A stretch of 64,000 bases of DNA. Source: Tigriopus japonicus. Its lineage: Eukaryota > Arthropoda > Copepoda > Harpacticoida > Harpacticidae. A program made the translations under genes and the position numbers. Below the pieces are notes generated by a model. That model searched no databases. It was not told the origin of the DNA and was given only the letters and a program-made list of their open reading frames with translations. Positions 9,897 to 24,300 of the stretch are shown piece after piece. Position 1 is the first letter of the stretch. Every line of letters begins with the position of its first letter. Location: positions 3,340,245 to 3,404,244 of the forward strand of contig CM021322.1 in the NCBI GenBank assembly GCA_010645155.1, in the 5' to 3' direction.

Positions 9897-12800
9897 TCAT
9901 ACAACAATGGTAAAAATTAATTGTTTTTTTGCGCTTGTGATAAGCAATGCCATCAAGTTCGTACAAGACTTGTTGGCAATGCAACAAAGCCCTTTCAACC
10001 GCCATAAAATGATGCTCTTTTACTTTTCTTATCAAAACCCAAATCTCGGCAAAAATTAGTTGTAAAATTGGCCATCACTGCAAATTATTTAAACCCCGTT
10101 TGAGACGATCACTTTTGAACAAGTGGCAAAGTAAAGTAGTCTCTGAGAGACATCAGGGTCCGATTTTCGATCCAAGGCATCTCTTCTCGTTTGACAGAGC
10201 TTGATCGATGGGGCTCGAACCGCTCATCCTCCTCAAGAGATGATAGAAATGAGATCTTGTGTCAAAACGTTAAAAATAGCCCGTCTTTTCAAGCGAGAGC
10301 CACGATGATCGAGGGGTGGATAATCTATCAACAATGAGCAAAGGGTTAATCATCATTTTGAGCTCTTGACGAACTCTGCTCACCTCATTTCACTTGACTG
10401 TCTTCTACTAACGAAAGTAAACAAGTCTCAAGACTTGGCGTAATTCGAGACACTTTCCGAGTCGACCCTTGCTTTTCGGGGTCTCGGGGTCTCGTTCTCG
10501 AGATGTCTTTGGGTAAAGTGTGGCACAAATTCGAAGGGGATGATTGGCACATGTCTGAATTGTTTTAAGTAACACTATATATAGGCCAAATGTTTGCTCC
10601 AATATCAGGGATATGATGTTTAAACTTGTACAATCATAAAAAATACAAGTGGCAATGACATCAATACAATATTCAGGGTTAGTGTGGGTCGGAACCCCAA
10701 TATTTAGTGGAGATATACAAAGAATAATCCCAAATAGTCCGACCCCTCAGCCATTGCTTTTATCTACCTGAAAGCATCGGAGGATAATCCTTGACACAAG
10801 GCAAAACATGAAGATCCTTTGTGGAACCTTCTAATCATGAGCTTGCTTTTTTGACCGCGCACGTGCAAAAACCGCGTTAGCCGTGCTATTAGCAGATTTG
10901 CCAACCCAAATTTATGAACATACTTATGTATCTAAATAATGGAATCCGTCGTTCCTGCAGATGCAGGTTTCCGACGAGATCTGCAGAAAACCAAAAACTA
11001 ATTTTCCACTAGATAACTAACAATAGGATGAGCACCATATGAGGAATGGAGGAGGCCAAACCAAAATTGGTGCTTTCCATTCCACTCAAAAACGGATCGG
11101 ACTCGGAAGTATGTATTTCACGAGAGTGTAATTTGAATCCAAACCACAATCCAAAGTGACCATTTGTTCGAATTGTGAGACAAAACGGGTTCATGGATGT
11201 GCCACATATCCATCCATCAGAGCCTCGGAGATCCTCCTCATCATCTCCTTGTTATCGCTCACCGCTCCAATTAAGCGGGTTGATTGATATGAATACACGG
11301 AACTTGGCTCATCTGCCACTCCAAATGGCGCTCTTCAAGGTGAGCTATTACAACCTATTACACACAGAACTGCACCTGTACTCGGTTAAGTAGTGAAAAG
11401 GGACCACCATTTAATTCATTTACTGAACCGCATTCGGCTCGTAATGAGGAAGGAATCTTGATTTCGAGTTTGAATGCGTTTGCGCTTGGTTGGTCCTGTC
11501 AACAAGCTGTCAAGAGGGGATGGTTGATATAGCTCATGAATTCTGTGGAACACTCTCTCTTCAAAGGGCCTGTGTGTTCCAATGGCATTTGCAATTTGGT
11601 GAATGCTGATCCATCCTGGAACAACAACTGTTACGTTGATGACGACGGGATGACCAAACTTGCGGTGGTTCCAATTTGATTAACACCGAGCCACAGACAC
11701 ACATTCAAAAGGGCATTTGTAATCGGAGATCCACATATTGGATTTCTACATTTGACCTGGACCTACATAGAGGATGTACAAATGAGTGTTGTCTTTGTCC
11801 TTTACTTTGAGGAATCTGGGAATCTAGAGATTCAAGGCTTGGCATCTGTTCAGCAAACATGAGCAATAACTATCCACTTATTGGGGTGATATTTCCAGAT
11901 ATCAGGAGAAAGAGACCGTGATTGTTAGGGCTAGTATTACTATTTCTACTTATGTCATCCCTGAATGGACTCAATAGTCCATGACACTCACATAAAGAAT
12001 GGGAAGATGCTGGAAAACGGGAAAAGGATTGACTGACACTTCTTTGAGGATCCATCCACAAAGGATCACATATGTTGAGTAACAACAATAAATTTGCATT
12101 TGCTCTGATTGGGTTGGGCTGGATTGTACCCGGAAATGACACTATTTAAAACGAGAACAGATGGAGAAAAGGGAGCGAGATGCCAAGATCTTCAAAGGAT
12201 CTCTGCTCTGTTTGCTTTGGAACGAATTTGAAATGGCCCCAAATTTGTCGACCACTCCAAAATCGCGATGCATTCGCGATAATGGATTAGCATTCGACAA
12301 CGAGTTCATCTGGAGAGAATTGGGGTCGTTTACAAATTCAAAAGCCCAGCTGGACTTTGAATTCGAATAATGTCCTGGATTGGTTTCCAATTTATGGAAC
12401 ATGCAACTCACCCTGTGCTAAAATTCAACAAGAGACCAATAGATCATGTTAAAAATGCGTTATTTATGGGATTCCAATTCAAGTAGACTTTAGAAGAAGA
12501 ACAAACCGATTGGACGCTTGGTTCCATAATGATCCGTTCTCCTCCAAAAATCCCGTCAAGTGCAAGTGTCAACATTCAATTTCACGTCCAGCCAAGCATG
12601 TTCAATTATTTGTCCCCTCCAACAATTTTTTTGACAAATGGAAGAAATGAAAAATTCATAATTTGATGAGCAAGACAGAAGAAAAATCGGAGATGGAAGG
12701 GAGAGAGAGAAATGGTTTTGATCCAAAAGAAGCGTTCCAAAAATGGGACGACCATGCCGGGAAGTGTTTCCTTGAGTGCCTTTGCATGCTTCAGTTGAGG

Positions 12801-14880
12801 ATTAAGAACTAATCTACCGATATTCTAGTCACCAGTTAGACCTATGGGCTTTCTTGTAGTAAAGAAATGCATCAAATTTAGTGCTCGCGAGTATTCGAAC
12901 GCTTCAGATCGGACATATGTTGCCAAAGTTAAATTCTTGATTGACATCAGACGATTATCAAAAAGTGCACGAGATGAAAATGATGTGGAGTAAATACAAT
13001 AAAGATCCAACAATACGAAAGAGAAGAAGGAGAGGGGAGCGAGATCGAGGGCAACCATCATCATCCATCTCTGTAGACTCTTTAGTGTATGTACTGCTTT
13101 TCAGTGTAAGTAAAGAGCAGGTGGATTGATATCAAGCGCTCTGAAAGATCATCATTGTTTGCCCTTGTGCTAAAAAAATTGAAATTCAGCCCTCCTGTTT
13201 GTTCGAGATGAAATTGGTGGCTCCCCCAAGTAGAGCAAACACACACAAGCTCAAGTACTCAATCGACCATTGAGTATTCGTGAAGGAAAAAAAGGTGACA
13301 AACTTAAACACGTGGTCCATACAGATATCTAGATCCGGATTTTGTGACAAATTGATTGATTCTACTTATTGCCAAGTAAGCAATGTAAAGATCTCCAAAA
13401 TCGTGCCAAATTTGTTTATCCAAGATTAACTCAATAATAAGTAAAATGTAATAAGGTTCAAATTTATGTTGAGGGACCCTTCAACGTCATCCTTAGACTT
13501 ATGATCATGTCCAGAAATTAAGTAGCCTGTCATGACTAGCTCGTTTGTGCGATCCATAGCGAACATGGACAAAAAGTTATTAATTTCCGGATTCAATGAT
13601 GACCCGTGCTTGTGCTAAATTCAAGGCCACGCGGATAAAAATGCTCTCTTTGTTCCTGAAGAAACAAGGGGGAGATGCCCCTTTTTTGTGAAAGCAGGTG
13701 GAAAATGGATGATTCGCAAATTGATGCAAACTCATGCTCCAGCCATTACCTTTCTGATCCTCCTCCTCTGACCGTTCATTGCCCAAGTTTCAAATCTCCC
13801 GCTCTCAAGACGCTCCTGACTCTCAAAAGAGAAGGGTGCTTTCGGGGCAGTAACTCAAAAATTTGAACAATGCAAATTATCAGATTAGGATGAGTAGTCA
13901 TTATCAACCACGTGAGTGAGGCAGAACATCCCCCATTACAGCACAATAACATATGTCAGTTTCTCTTGGTCTCGTCTGGACAGGTGCCATTGGCTGTTCG
14001 CCTAGAGGGTGGCTTTTTTTCGCCATTGCCCTGGAATCATCGCTGAAATGCCGCGAGTCTGATGGAGAGAGAGAAGGTGGTGGCACGCGATGCATATCAA
14101 ACATGGATCAAAAGTGGACATTTGCTCTTCAATTAACTTGGAGAGGGATCATCATAGTTGTGGTGATGATCCCCAAGCCCTGTGGAACCACGTGGATGGA
14201 CTCGCTCGTTTGATGACCATCTTGTCCGAATATATTCCGAGGTACGGTGTAGGATCATATGGTCAATATGGGATATCTAGATCGCATTTTCCGAGTGATC
14301 TAGGTAAACAATAGTGACATAGGATACCCTATGAGGGATGGAGAGCATTCAATATCCGTTGAAGCACCTTATGTGTGTGTATGTGAGAGGGGGTTGATGC
14401 TGATTGATGGCTATCTTTCAGGAGGATAATCAGGTGCATTAAATCATTTCTCCATGTATACCGTGCTCCCAACGGACAATGAAGAGGACCTAACCCAAAT
14501 TGGCTTTCATCATCCACTTTGAACAACCCTTTCAGACCATTCATCTCGTTCATCACCCTGATATAATTCCATTCACGTGGATGATTTGAACCAAAGATGA
14601 AGCTCCTCTCGAATTCCGTCCATCTTTCACTACACGTTATCGTCTCAATCGATATTGAAAATCAAGCTTGAAATTGTGGAATTTACCCCACATAATTGCG
14701 GGGACTAAGTTTGGTTTGAGCACGCCCCTCTAAAAAATAGTTGCGTACAATTTATTATCCACCTTGGTCACGCTTGGATGTCTGTTTCTGTTTCAAGAAC
14801 GAGGCGTGCTTCAGGAAACCTCAAGTATGTTTAAGTAGCACACAAAAGATGTGTCCTGCCCGTTTTTGATGAATCTTCAA
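9897..14880. other. Stretch without recognised genes
   Basis: I see no defensible coding region, RNA gene or mobile element. Open frames on either strand are short (up to about 90 codons) and often overlap antisense frames, as expected by chance. Low-complexity GA-rich patches occur near 12700 and 14067. It may be intergenic or intronic. Confidence 0.4.
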
Positions 14881-17800
14881 GATATTGTTGGCATTTTCAA
14901 GCCACTACATTCCAAGTCCTCCCCTTTCATTCGAAACTGTTCAAATGTTATCCAAATTTCTTAAGTTGTTGGGAGGTTTGAAGTGGAACAGGTGCTGTTT
15001 GGCCTGTTACGTCAAATTCAACTGGACTCAACTTGTGACAAAAGATGGGGAGAGCCCGAGAAAGAATGGATGTGGGAGGTACCGCTTGTCAAAGTCTGCT
15101 TTACATGCTTCAACAATTTCCTGTCCATCCCCTTGTGTTTGATTCAGGAAGGACGACACACTGTCAAAGGAACCAGTTGCGTATTTGGCGCTATTTTTTG
15201 TTGAAAGACAAGAATGCCAAATTTTTCGCCTTCTCAGTTAAGGGTCGCATTCATAAATCTGGAAGGACCAAGCACATATTTTTGGAGTTTGCTTTAACTT
15301 TGATGTTGATAGCACTTTAGAGCTTTGGAATAATCGATTGAAAAGTTAAAAATGTCTCGTTGACGAGATGATTTTGGTCATTTCCCCTCGTAAAAATGCT
15401 CCGGAATGTCTGGGATGTTAAAACCTTTTTAAGCAATCGAGCGAGAGCTTTGGAGCATTGTGAACAACGGTAATGGACTCAAATTAGACGATTTGAAAAT
15501 TAATAGACCTTCCAGATCATCATCATTATCCTTGATCACCTCCTTCTCCTTGTTCAAGGAGGGATAGGTCGAGCATTGCTCTCTCAAGACAGGAAATTGA
15601 TCAATAATTGATAGCAAATCTCCGAAACTCGTCGCATTGGCCATCTGTTCATCCACAAATCAAAGCTTCACATCCATGTGAGAACACTGGCATCGAATTG
15701 GCTTTCTTCAATATTGTTACTTTGGCACTAATACTAGCCGAGTAATGTATCTTGTGTGTGGCACCCCCAAGTTCGGAGACTGCTCGGATTACTATTGGGT
15801 TTGTTCACGTCGAAATCAAATTATGAGTATGATTTGGATATGCAAAAAGCGGATTTGCCTCGTAAATTTGAACGAGTCCCCTCGACTTTGGAAAGCCACA
15901 AGAGCGTCAAACGTACACCCTTTAATAGGGACCACTACATATCTGGACTTTGACGAGGGTTTCAATTCCCTTACCTTATATGGCACAATATCCCGCCAAG
16001 CCTATTGTGGTCCTCTTTTTGGAACGCTTTAGATTGGCACAGTGCCTGATCCCTCTTAAAGTGGGATCACATCTCAGTCCCCTTTTGAAGGAAGGTGGTT
16101 CCACGTTCCAAGTTCCATCCTCTTCCTGTCATTGTGCTTTTGAATTGGCTTCCGAGCACTTCAGCCCTTTTAGTGAAATATCGGTACTTGTCGTAACTCA
16201 TGCTTTTTCTCAAAGACTTTTATTAATGCAAATCTTACTGAGAACCCGGATTCTGGTGACGTTTCGCCAAACAAAAATAGCTTTCAATTCGCAGTAGCAG
16301 GGAGTTATTGGTGTTGTGAAGCATCAACTCAAGTACTGAAATTGACGAGCATTTGGAGACAATATTCAATTCTCAAGAGGGAAACTAGGAATTCTCTCAG
16401 GCTGAGCTCAAACAATTTCTGTTGTGGTACTCGGAGGCTTCGAAGGAGTGCGTAAGTGAACGCTTAAAACCCGCCTTTCATCATAAATTCATATGCAAAT
16501 ATTTCCAAAAGGCTCAGGAGCAACCCCGCGAACCCGAGAAAGTATGCAAACAAACTCAGTTTTTCTTTCCTACTGCTCATCCCTGGGAATACATGGCAAC
16601 TAAATAGTTACATTCAGTTTAATATATCCTGTCGTAAATTCCATGCCAAGATTGCTTTCCCATCCCCATCTCGAGCATTAAGGATCCATGGCCGAACTTC
16701 TATAGTTCCATACACGGACATCATTCAAAGCCTTTGATGCATGAGAATATCCGAGGCGACGTCCAGGTTGTCTCCTGAGATTTGATGGATTAGATGTTCA
16801 TTCAGATTTTTTGCCAAGCCTGGTCTATTGTTCCGATGACAGGAGAAGTCAAGATGAAGCCGCATAAAAAAGTTGGAGTAATTTGTTATTGCACGGAACC
16901 ACGCTCACGTGAAATATTCGGATTAATGGATCCTCGACGAACTCTATTTCTACGTAACTGGGTTCCTTTGGTAATAACATCACGTACTCGAGGGTGCCCA
17001 TTGTACGAAGACATTCAAACAATTTGTTTCCCCTAATTTGGCTTTTCTAATCAAGATTGTTCTGGCTCCAGCGTAAGATGTGTGTGTTTGGGCTTCCCCA
17101 ATATTTGTCCTGAAATGGGGAACGAACGATGGAAGACGCACTACTCACTTGCCCTTATCCGATGGAGGGTCGTTATCATTATCGTTTCTAATTGTTTCAA
17201 GTCTGTCCAATTTTGGTTGCTCGTGTCTGTGGGCGCTGCCTGGACATTTACAAATAGCCATTGTCAAGAGCCAAGCTGCACTTGTCAGCTTCAACCTCCT
17301 CTAACAACTAACCGTGCACTATGTACAGTAGCTAACCCTGGCTTCTACATACATAGATATGCCATCGAGGCTTTCTAACCATACCACACAATGTCTGGTT
17401 CACTGAGAAAAATAGAATTTATCTTCAAACTCCATTTGCCGTCTTGAGGTAATGGGGTCCAGATTAAAACCGGTGCTTTTTGTTGTGGTTCAGGGTGACT
17501 AATTAGTTTGGATTTGTGCACAAGCTAGGTGACATATTTGAAATTTGAGCTTTTCCCAGTGTGTCATTGTTGAATAACAAAATTGTCCTTGCTCGTATCG
17601 TGTCACTTGAGCATGGAGTCAAAAAAATGACACGAATATGGAACCGCTCATATTCACGGAGGTCATGTCACATCTGATCAAGAGCGCAGATATGAAAAGG
17701 ATGTAGAGCCCAAGTCCTCATTAGAATTCTTTGAGGAGTGTTAAGATGTCCATTTTGCGGTGGTCTCTCGTCAAAGTGCGCCCAAACGATTGGACATGGG

Positions 17801-18300
17801 CTCGCTTATCCTCGGAAACCACTTCCTCTTCATTAGATGTTGGTTCGTTTTGAGTGGGTTTCGAACATCTCGACCAGTTTCACGGGATCTATTCTTGCTT
17901 AAGCCCCTCATTCCTGGAAGGTATTGTTAATTTTTGACAAATTTGGCGTGGCCTGTCTACTGATGGAGAGATTTATTTCAATGAAGCTAATTGGTTGAAA
18001 AGAAGTTCATTTTTGAGTTCGGAGAGAGGGAGATAAATGATGCGGTGAGTGAAAAGACCAGCCACTCCAATTATTCGCGTAATGAGTCACTTCGACCTGA
18101 AAAGACGGAGATTAATCAAACCATTCAGGTTGACCGTCGAACAATCGAACATGGTTGGTTTGGTGGTCTGCAGGCGGTGCTAAAGATCGTAGACATATTG
18201 TCGTCGACCAGGTTAGTGATTTTGAAACCCAGTAAATCGGGAGACTTCGCGTCGGATCCAGTTTCCGCATGCGACTTCGCAGACCTCACGTGATATTATG
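14881..18300 (+). other. Region enriched in coding-like plus-strand fragments
   Basis: Several plus-strand frames of 60-115 codons follow one another here: 14885-15142, 15045-15320, 15756-15953, 15950-16297, 16401-16607, 16794-17036 and 17991-18293. Some read like real protein, for example the segment 16794-17036, which starts with ATG. None has a domain I recognise, and they are not joined by clear splice sites. This may be a decayed gene or transposon, an unrecognised multi-exon gene, or a chance cluster. The candidate terminal exon at 16401-16607 is listed on its own. Confidence 0.2.
16401..16607 (+). other. Candidate terminal exon
   Basis: An acceptor-like ATTCTCTCAG ends at 16400. The frame that follows is open for 68 codons, begins AELKQFLLWYSEASKEC, ends TAHPWEYMATK and stops at TAG (16605-16607). 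An in-frame TAG lies 15 bases before the acceptor, so without splicing the frame could not extend much further upstream. Codon content looks coding. I see no matching upstream exon with a strong donor and no AATAAA nearby, and I do not recognise the peptide. Confidence 0.2.
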
Positions 18301-21300
18301 CTAAATAAGAGGAACTCGAAATACTTCCAATTCTCAACTTCCAACCCCTCTCTCTTCTTGGCCGTTTTTCTCCCCTTCTTCGATTGTGCACCCTTTTCAC
18401 CTCAGGTTCTCAATTTTCTCCTTGTTCAATTTGAACAGTGACAAAATAGGCTCAATTTCCAATTCACCCTTTTCACCCAATTTCACGTGAGGACACTGTA
18501 AAGATTACCATGACACTACCAATACGACCATCAACCGATACAGACATGTAGTTCAAAGGAACATCGGGTTTCTATGGTTTCAAAAGTGACCGTAGGAACT
18601 GATATACTGATAAGAACACCAGTTTGTGGTAATTTATGTCAGTGCTTTCAGATTGACGTTGGAAGTCAATCTCCTCACGTGTCGTGTCATCTTGACTTAT
18701 TGACTCAAATATGCAAAGGCAATTCTTGAAGCAATCCATATGGATGTTTATTTTTGCTTCCAACCTTAAATGCTCCCTTGATGATGATGAAGACGACGTT
18801 GACGACGACGATGATTGTCATTTAAATATTCCCCATTTCAAGTTTCCTCATTTTCAAAACAATGGCACTAAAAAGTGTTGGGACGCGCGAATCAATTTCT
18901 CTATGTTTTGACATGAAGTCCTTAAAAGTAGAAGGTCCAAAAGCCAAATCCCGTGATCAACCCCATCTCAGAAATGAATTCTAATACATAGTTCACAATA
19001 GCAGTAAAACTAAATAAGGGAAACCGAATCTCGGTAAACTTATGGAACTTATTCAACAGATGGCCACATAACGAGACATGCAAAAGTAGGCCAATTCAAT
19101 CGCCCTCCTTCTTGTTGACTCCCCCTTCCTTCTGAAAGATCTTGTTCTGGGTAAGGAGGATGTAAATCCAACCTAACCCGAGCTCCTTCAGCTCCCAACG
19201 AGAGGGTCATATCAGTTTCCAAATCATTTGTAAAACGACCCCCAGCACAAGCCCTGGCCAAGGTGCCTCATGGGGGCCACTAATGGTTCAATTGCTAATA
19301 GTTGGACACATCATCCTGCTCGTTGTTCCGAATGTTCATGGTGATTTCCATTGCACTTGCTTCACCAGGAGCACACTATACTTGCCTTATAGGTTGGTTG
19401 TCCAAATTGAAAAAGGCTTCAATTACACAACAAAAGGGAACAACTGAGTCACCCTCACACACCTCCACGTGCTCACTCGTGATAGTTTCTCCAATTGAAA
19501 TCATAGATCGGAGACCAAAGGTATAGATTTGAAAGGTGAGTTCAGAACGTGTCAAAGTGGAGGGTGATTATCTCGAGGATGAGCTGAATTGGTGAGGGGG
19601 GAGTCTTCCTGTCCAGTCATATCCTTAATTAACGACCTGGACTTGATGCTTTAAATGTGTCATATGGCACCGTACAATTAACTAGAGGGATCCCTTGAAT
19701 TCTCTCCCCTCGGATTGTGGTATTGGCGTGCAGGCTTTATGTTGGTCCAAGCTGAAGCAACGATGCTCTGATATGTGTCCCTTCACAAGAATAATGGCTT
19801 GGACCCCTGGGTAGTCAAATTTCGCCTTTGGACCTTTACATCGATTCTATGTCAGGGTAGACCTTTCCATTGGTGTTTGCGGGTGTTTGATGCAATCACA
19901 GAGCAGCCACAAATAGGCGTCCACGAAACCGGCTTTAAAGATTTTTGCCCGAATCTAAAATCAATTAACATTTCGAACAACATCTGACCTTTCCAGGCTA
20001 TTGTTTTCATACATCAGGATTTGCTATTATCTGTCAAGCAATAAACTATGAATAAGGTGTCTCTAGAAATACGCTTTATGGTTTGATCACGTGAGTGAGG
20101 GTGGTGAAAAGGGATGAGGTTCAATTCTGGTCATTGATTAGATTTGAGAGTCAGATAGGCGTGGATGTATGCAAATGGGGGAGGTCTGGCCATTCAAAGG
20201 GTATTAGAGCTGATATGCGTCATAATGGATCCTTGTGGAGCACCATCGCGGCTCGTCAATGTTTTGACAGATCGCCAGGCAATTTTGCTTGCTTCCACTA
20301 CGGCTCGATCACAATCTACATTGTTTTATTGTGCACACCGATGGCACACAAACACACAAAGTCCTGCTCAATAATGAACAACATTTAAGCGCCCTTGTTT
20401 GTTTGTTGATCAGATTAGGAAAGTGTTCTGAACAATAAATTCCCTGCGTTGAGCTTCAAGTCTATTGGTAGTGTCCTCGCCGTAAACAAAAATCTGCACT
20501 TTGCATGTCCATGATGTAATGACTCTTTTCAATTTTGACGCCATGAATATTTGACGTCATGTCTTTCAAATACGAGCAAGAGCGAAAAGTTTTGAATCTC
20601 TAATGACATGCATCTGGTCAAAAGGCACACGCACACATGCGGTCCCATACAAAGTGGCCAGATAGTGTTGTTAACTTGGGAGGGGGGTTCGAAACCAATT
20701 TTATTGGAAAGTTAGACAGGTCCATTCAACGACAGGGATGCAGGGTTTTGAATATCGAGATGACCATGACGTCAATTAAAGACCATATGGTTTGAAAACC
20801 TAACCATTCACGTGGACACCGAAGGATCTATTTGGAACACAATCCAAACAGGGTGGCGAGCTCATGCAGGGAGATAAAGAGGGTGAACAATTCCAAAGGA
20901 GCTGATGTGATGAGAGGAGTATTGCAGAGGAGAGCAGAGCAGTGACCGGATTCAAATGTGTGTTATTGTGGATCCAGATGTGAGCTTGATTTCAATTTGA
21001 CATGGTTTTAAAAGGAACACCCGACACAATGGAACCGTGCCATGATGAGTGTTTTCAAAACAGAGCCCTCTTGGCGGGTCATTAGAGCTCAGGATGGCGC
21101 CGCAGTAACAAAGGACAGCTAGCGTTCTTTTGCTTGTGCAGAAATTCAATTTGACATGAACGTGAACCTAATGATGCCACGGGGAGGTCAACACTCAAGA
21201 TCCATTTGGCAAGCTCTTTAGCATTCGTTTGTCACCCTCACTTTAGGCCAAAATCGCCCTCAAAGGTCCAAGGGATTGGACATTTGACGGATAGCCCCTC

Positions 21301-24300
21301 CACATGGCGGCCTCTGGTAACCAGTTCAAAGAGACCAAGTGTGACCAAAGCAAACGCACACAGAAAAACAGATCAGGAGTGTCATTGGTTCAATATTGAG
21401 CTTAGCAGGGGGCCTAAATTTGAGAGCTGAGGTGTCAACCCAGATTGTTACGGGTAAGTAGGCAGATTTTCCAACCCCTTTGTTGTGGATAAGCCACACA
21501 AAAAATACCACAAGGGAGAGAAAATGAAATTCCAATCTGTCACTAATATTATCTGAAGTCATGAAAGCTTTTTTTGTTGTTGTGGACGGATTAGTAGCGT
21601 GGTCAGAGAAATTGCTCAGCCATTCATTGATCGAAAAGCGCTTTCAACATCATTCTATTAAAAGCCATTCCGTAGGGGTTCCATGATTTACCGCAAAGCA
21701 ATGAATGAAAAAATCCAGAAATGAATGAGCAACAAGACATTTAAAGAATTGGATTCGGTGTGAGCGCTAACAAGCATGAAAGAGTTCTCCTTTGACGACC
21801 AAAAAAAGAAAAGTTTAATTTTGGCTTTTTTCTGTTTTCCTGACAAGATCAAGTAAATGAGCCTGAAATCTTGACTTCCGCTTCTGACGCTGCTTGAGCT
21901 TTGACAATCTATGGAACACGTGGACGCACTCATTGATGCTCAAATCAAAGTCTGACGCCATGAAACTTGATTTCCATCTCGCTTGTGTTTCACTTGCTCA
22001 TCGGAATGCTTCAAACCGACACACCCCTAAGCTAACCATAGCCTATCCCTAGTGTTTCATTTATTACGCAAAGTAAACAAACGCCGTTCTCTTTGAAGTG
22101 AAGTGTATAAACTCAACAAAGTGATATGTGATTCGAACATATTCACCACAAAATGGACGCAGAACATCACTCAGACATGGTTTAATGACTTTTGTCACCA
22201 CGGACAAGGGTGGATGGGGGTGGAGGAGCTACCGACTTCTGGCAGTTCAAAAGGTGGATGGATCTATCTATCTCATAATTGAGTTGGTCTTCCATCATTT
22301 CGCGATTTGTTCAGGTCGTTCCAATATCCATATCGTCGTGATAAAAAAATGAGTCACGCCTGATTTGTTTCTTTGTGACAGGCTTGTGAGGGGTTGTTGT
22401 TGTTGGCTGGCTGGGCTTGGATTTGAAGGGAGAAGTAATTGCAAATGTCTCTATTTCACCTTTGTAACACCAAACGTCATGGATATTAATGGTGTTTTAA
22501 TGAATCGAACCAGAAGTTCATTCCGGTTTCTTCACAAATATCAATCTACTCAGGAGCAATGACAATGATTTGAAAACACCAAATGCTAGTGCGGAAGTCG
22601 TCCCAAAATGAATGAGTGACAAAGCAAGCCATCTTCGCGGAGACATTCCGGTGTGCAAGTTCGGACGGTGTCCAAAGAGGTCCAACCAATTCCCTGGATC
22701 TTGTTTGAACTCGAATCGAAGCCGGAGATTTAGCAACGGAGTGAGCCGAATTGGCCAACAAAGAACTTGCTGGTCATTCCGGAGCTGTGATTCCAAGCTC
22801 AACATGGTTGGTACGTGTTAATTTCAATGTATACGCAGCAGAAACATTCAAACCATGCCTATTGTTACGATTGTGGTAAATGTGTGGTAAACAATGGCAC
22901 GAATGCAGATGCACTGGACACGGTTTTTTTTCTTCTCGGCCAAGGGATTATGGGTCATGGTTTTGGGGAGAAAAACGGGCAATTTTGACGCGCTCCGTGA
23001 AATTCAATACCGTGGTTGAGTTTCATTAAAACTTTTCCCCTGAAATGGGTCCTCCTCCTCGTCTTCTCTCTTCTACTTTTTCTAATTGTCGTTGTTCACC
23101 CACGTGGAAGAACACTTGCCAAATTCGTACGTTGATGAGATTAACATTCGAGGCACGTTTCGAAAATTAAGACTCGCTTACATATTCACAGTAAAAATGC
23201 CGACCATATTTCCTACTCTTCCGACTTCACTCTTGATGAATAAAATTGTCACCTTTAACGCTCAGTCTCCAAATCCCCGATGGAGAGGGGTTAAAAAAAC
23301 TTTTGCCATTCACTACAACTGGATTAGTTCTTTGTGTTTTTCAGCCCCAAAAACCAAAAATACCCCACTATGGAGGCCCCATTATATTGCGTCTGTATTT
23401 CATGTTACCAATATCAAAACGAGAAACAACCGAATCTGGAGCTTTCAATCAACCAAGAGGTTGATTTCACAGTTCAGTCACGCATAAATAAAAGTGAGAC
23501 ATTCATTAAGTGGTACGTGCCATTTTAATTCAAGTAAGCCATCCCCGACCCTCTCTTTGGCAAGTGAACTGAATTTCACCCATACGGCATATTTCAAACC
23601 CCGACCCCAGAAAGAGCTTAATTTGTGTGTAGTGTGTACCCTAGGAAGTGCCAAAGCATGTTAGTTTGATGATTGAGTCACACTTGCCCCACCCACGGCT
23701 ACCTTGGTTAGGGCACACACTGTTCAAAATTTACATGTCCCTCCAATATCTCAAATATACTCAGCATCTTATCGACTCACATTCCATAAAAGCTACAATT
23801 TCTAGTGATTTGGCGGAACTCACATAGGAATCTGTGCTCTAAATCCCGTAATTAGATATCTAACGGTGCTGATTTTGGGGTGAACGTGGACAAATATGTG
23901 CGATTAAGAACTTCACGCCTCTTGAAAGCCGGTTCAATTAATTTCCATTTTCTCTCCCCGAAAACCTTTGCCCCACCCCTGGCTCCCTCCATCCATCCAT
24001 TTATCCATCCATGGCTCAATTCGCCCCTCGGAAGTTCGTTCGTCAAGTCACTAATCCGAAGAATTCCAGAGTCTCGCATTCACGTAACACTTCATTCGTG
24101 GAGGGAACGAGTATCGTTCGTGGATGTACTGTACTGTTCATTGCCCGATGGTGAAGGGTACGCGGAATACGATGATGATTACGGAGTCGGGTGGCGAATC
24201 TTTGATGAACTTTCGGGGTTTGATGAACACATCAAGGGAGGAAAAGGATTTGAAGCCATTTTTCAATGCATTCTCTCTCACTCTCTCTGAAACATGATCT

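Noticed and set aside
10205..10230. Minus-strand GGTTCGAGCCC resembling a tRNA B box
   Set aside because: The flanks do not form a 5-pair T stem, and no anticodon or acceptor stem can be built around it.
13908..20102. CACGTGAGTGAGG present at both 13908 and 20090
   Set aside because: A 13-base match is expected many times by chance in 64 kb and the flanks are unrelated.
20670..20700. GGTTCGAAACC resembling a tRNA T loop
   Set aside because: No upstream A box, D arm or acceptor stem.
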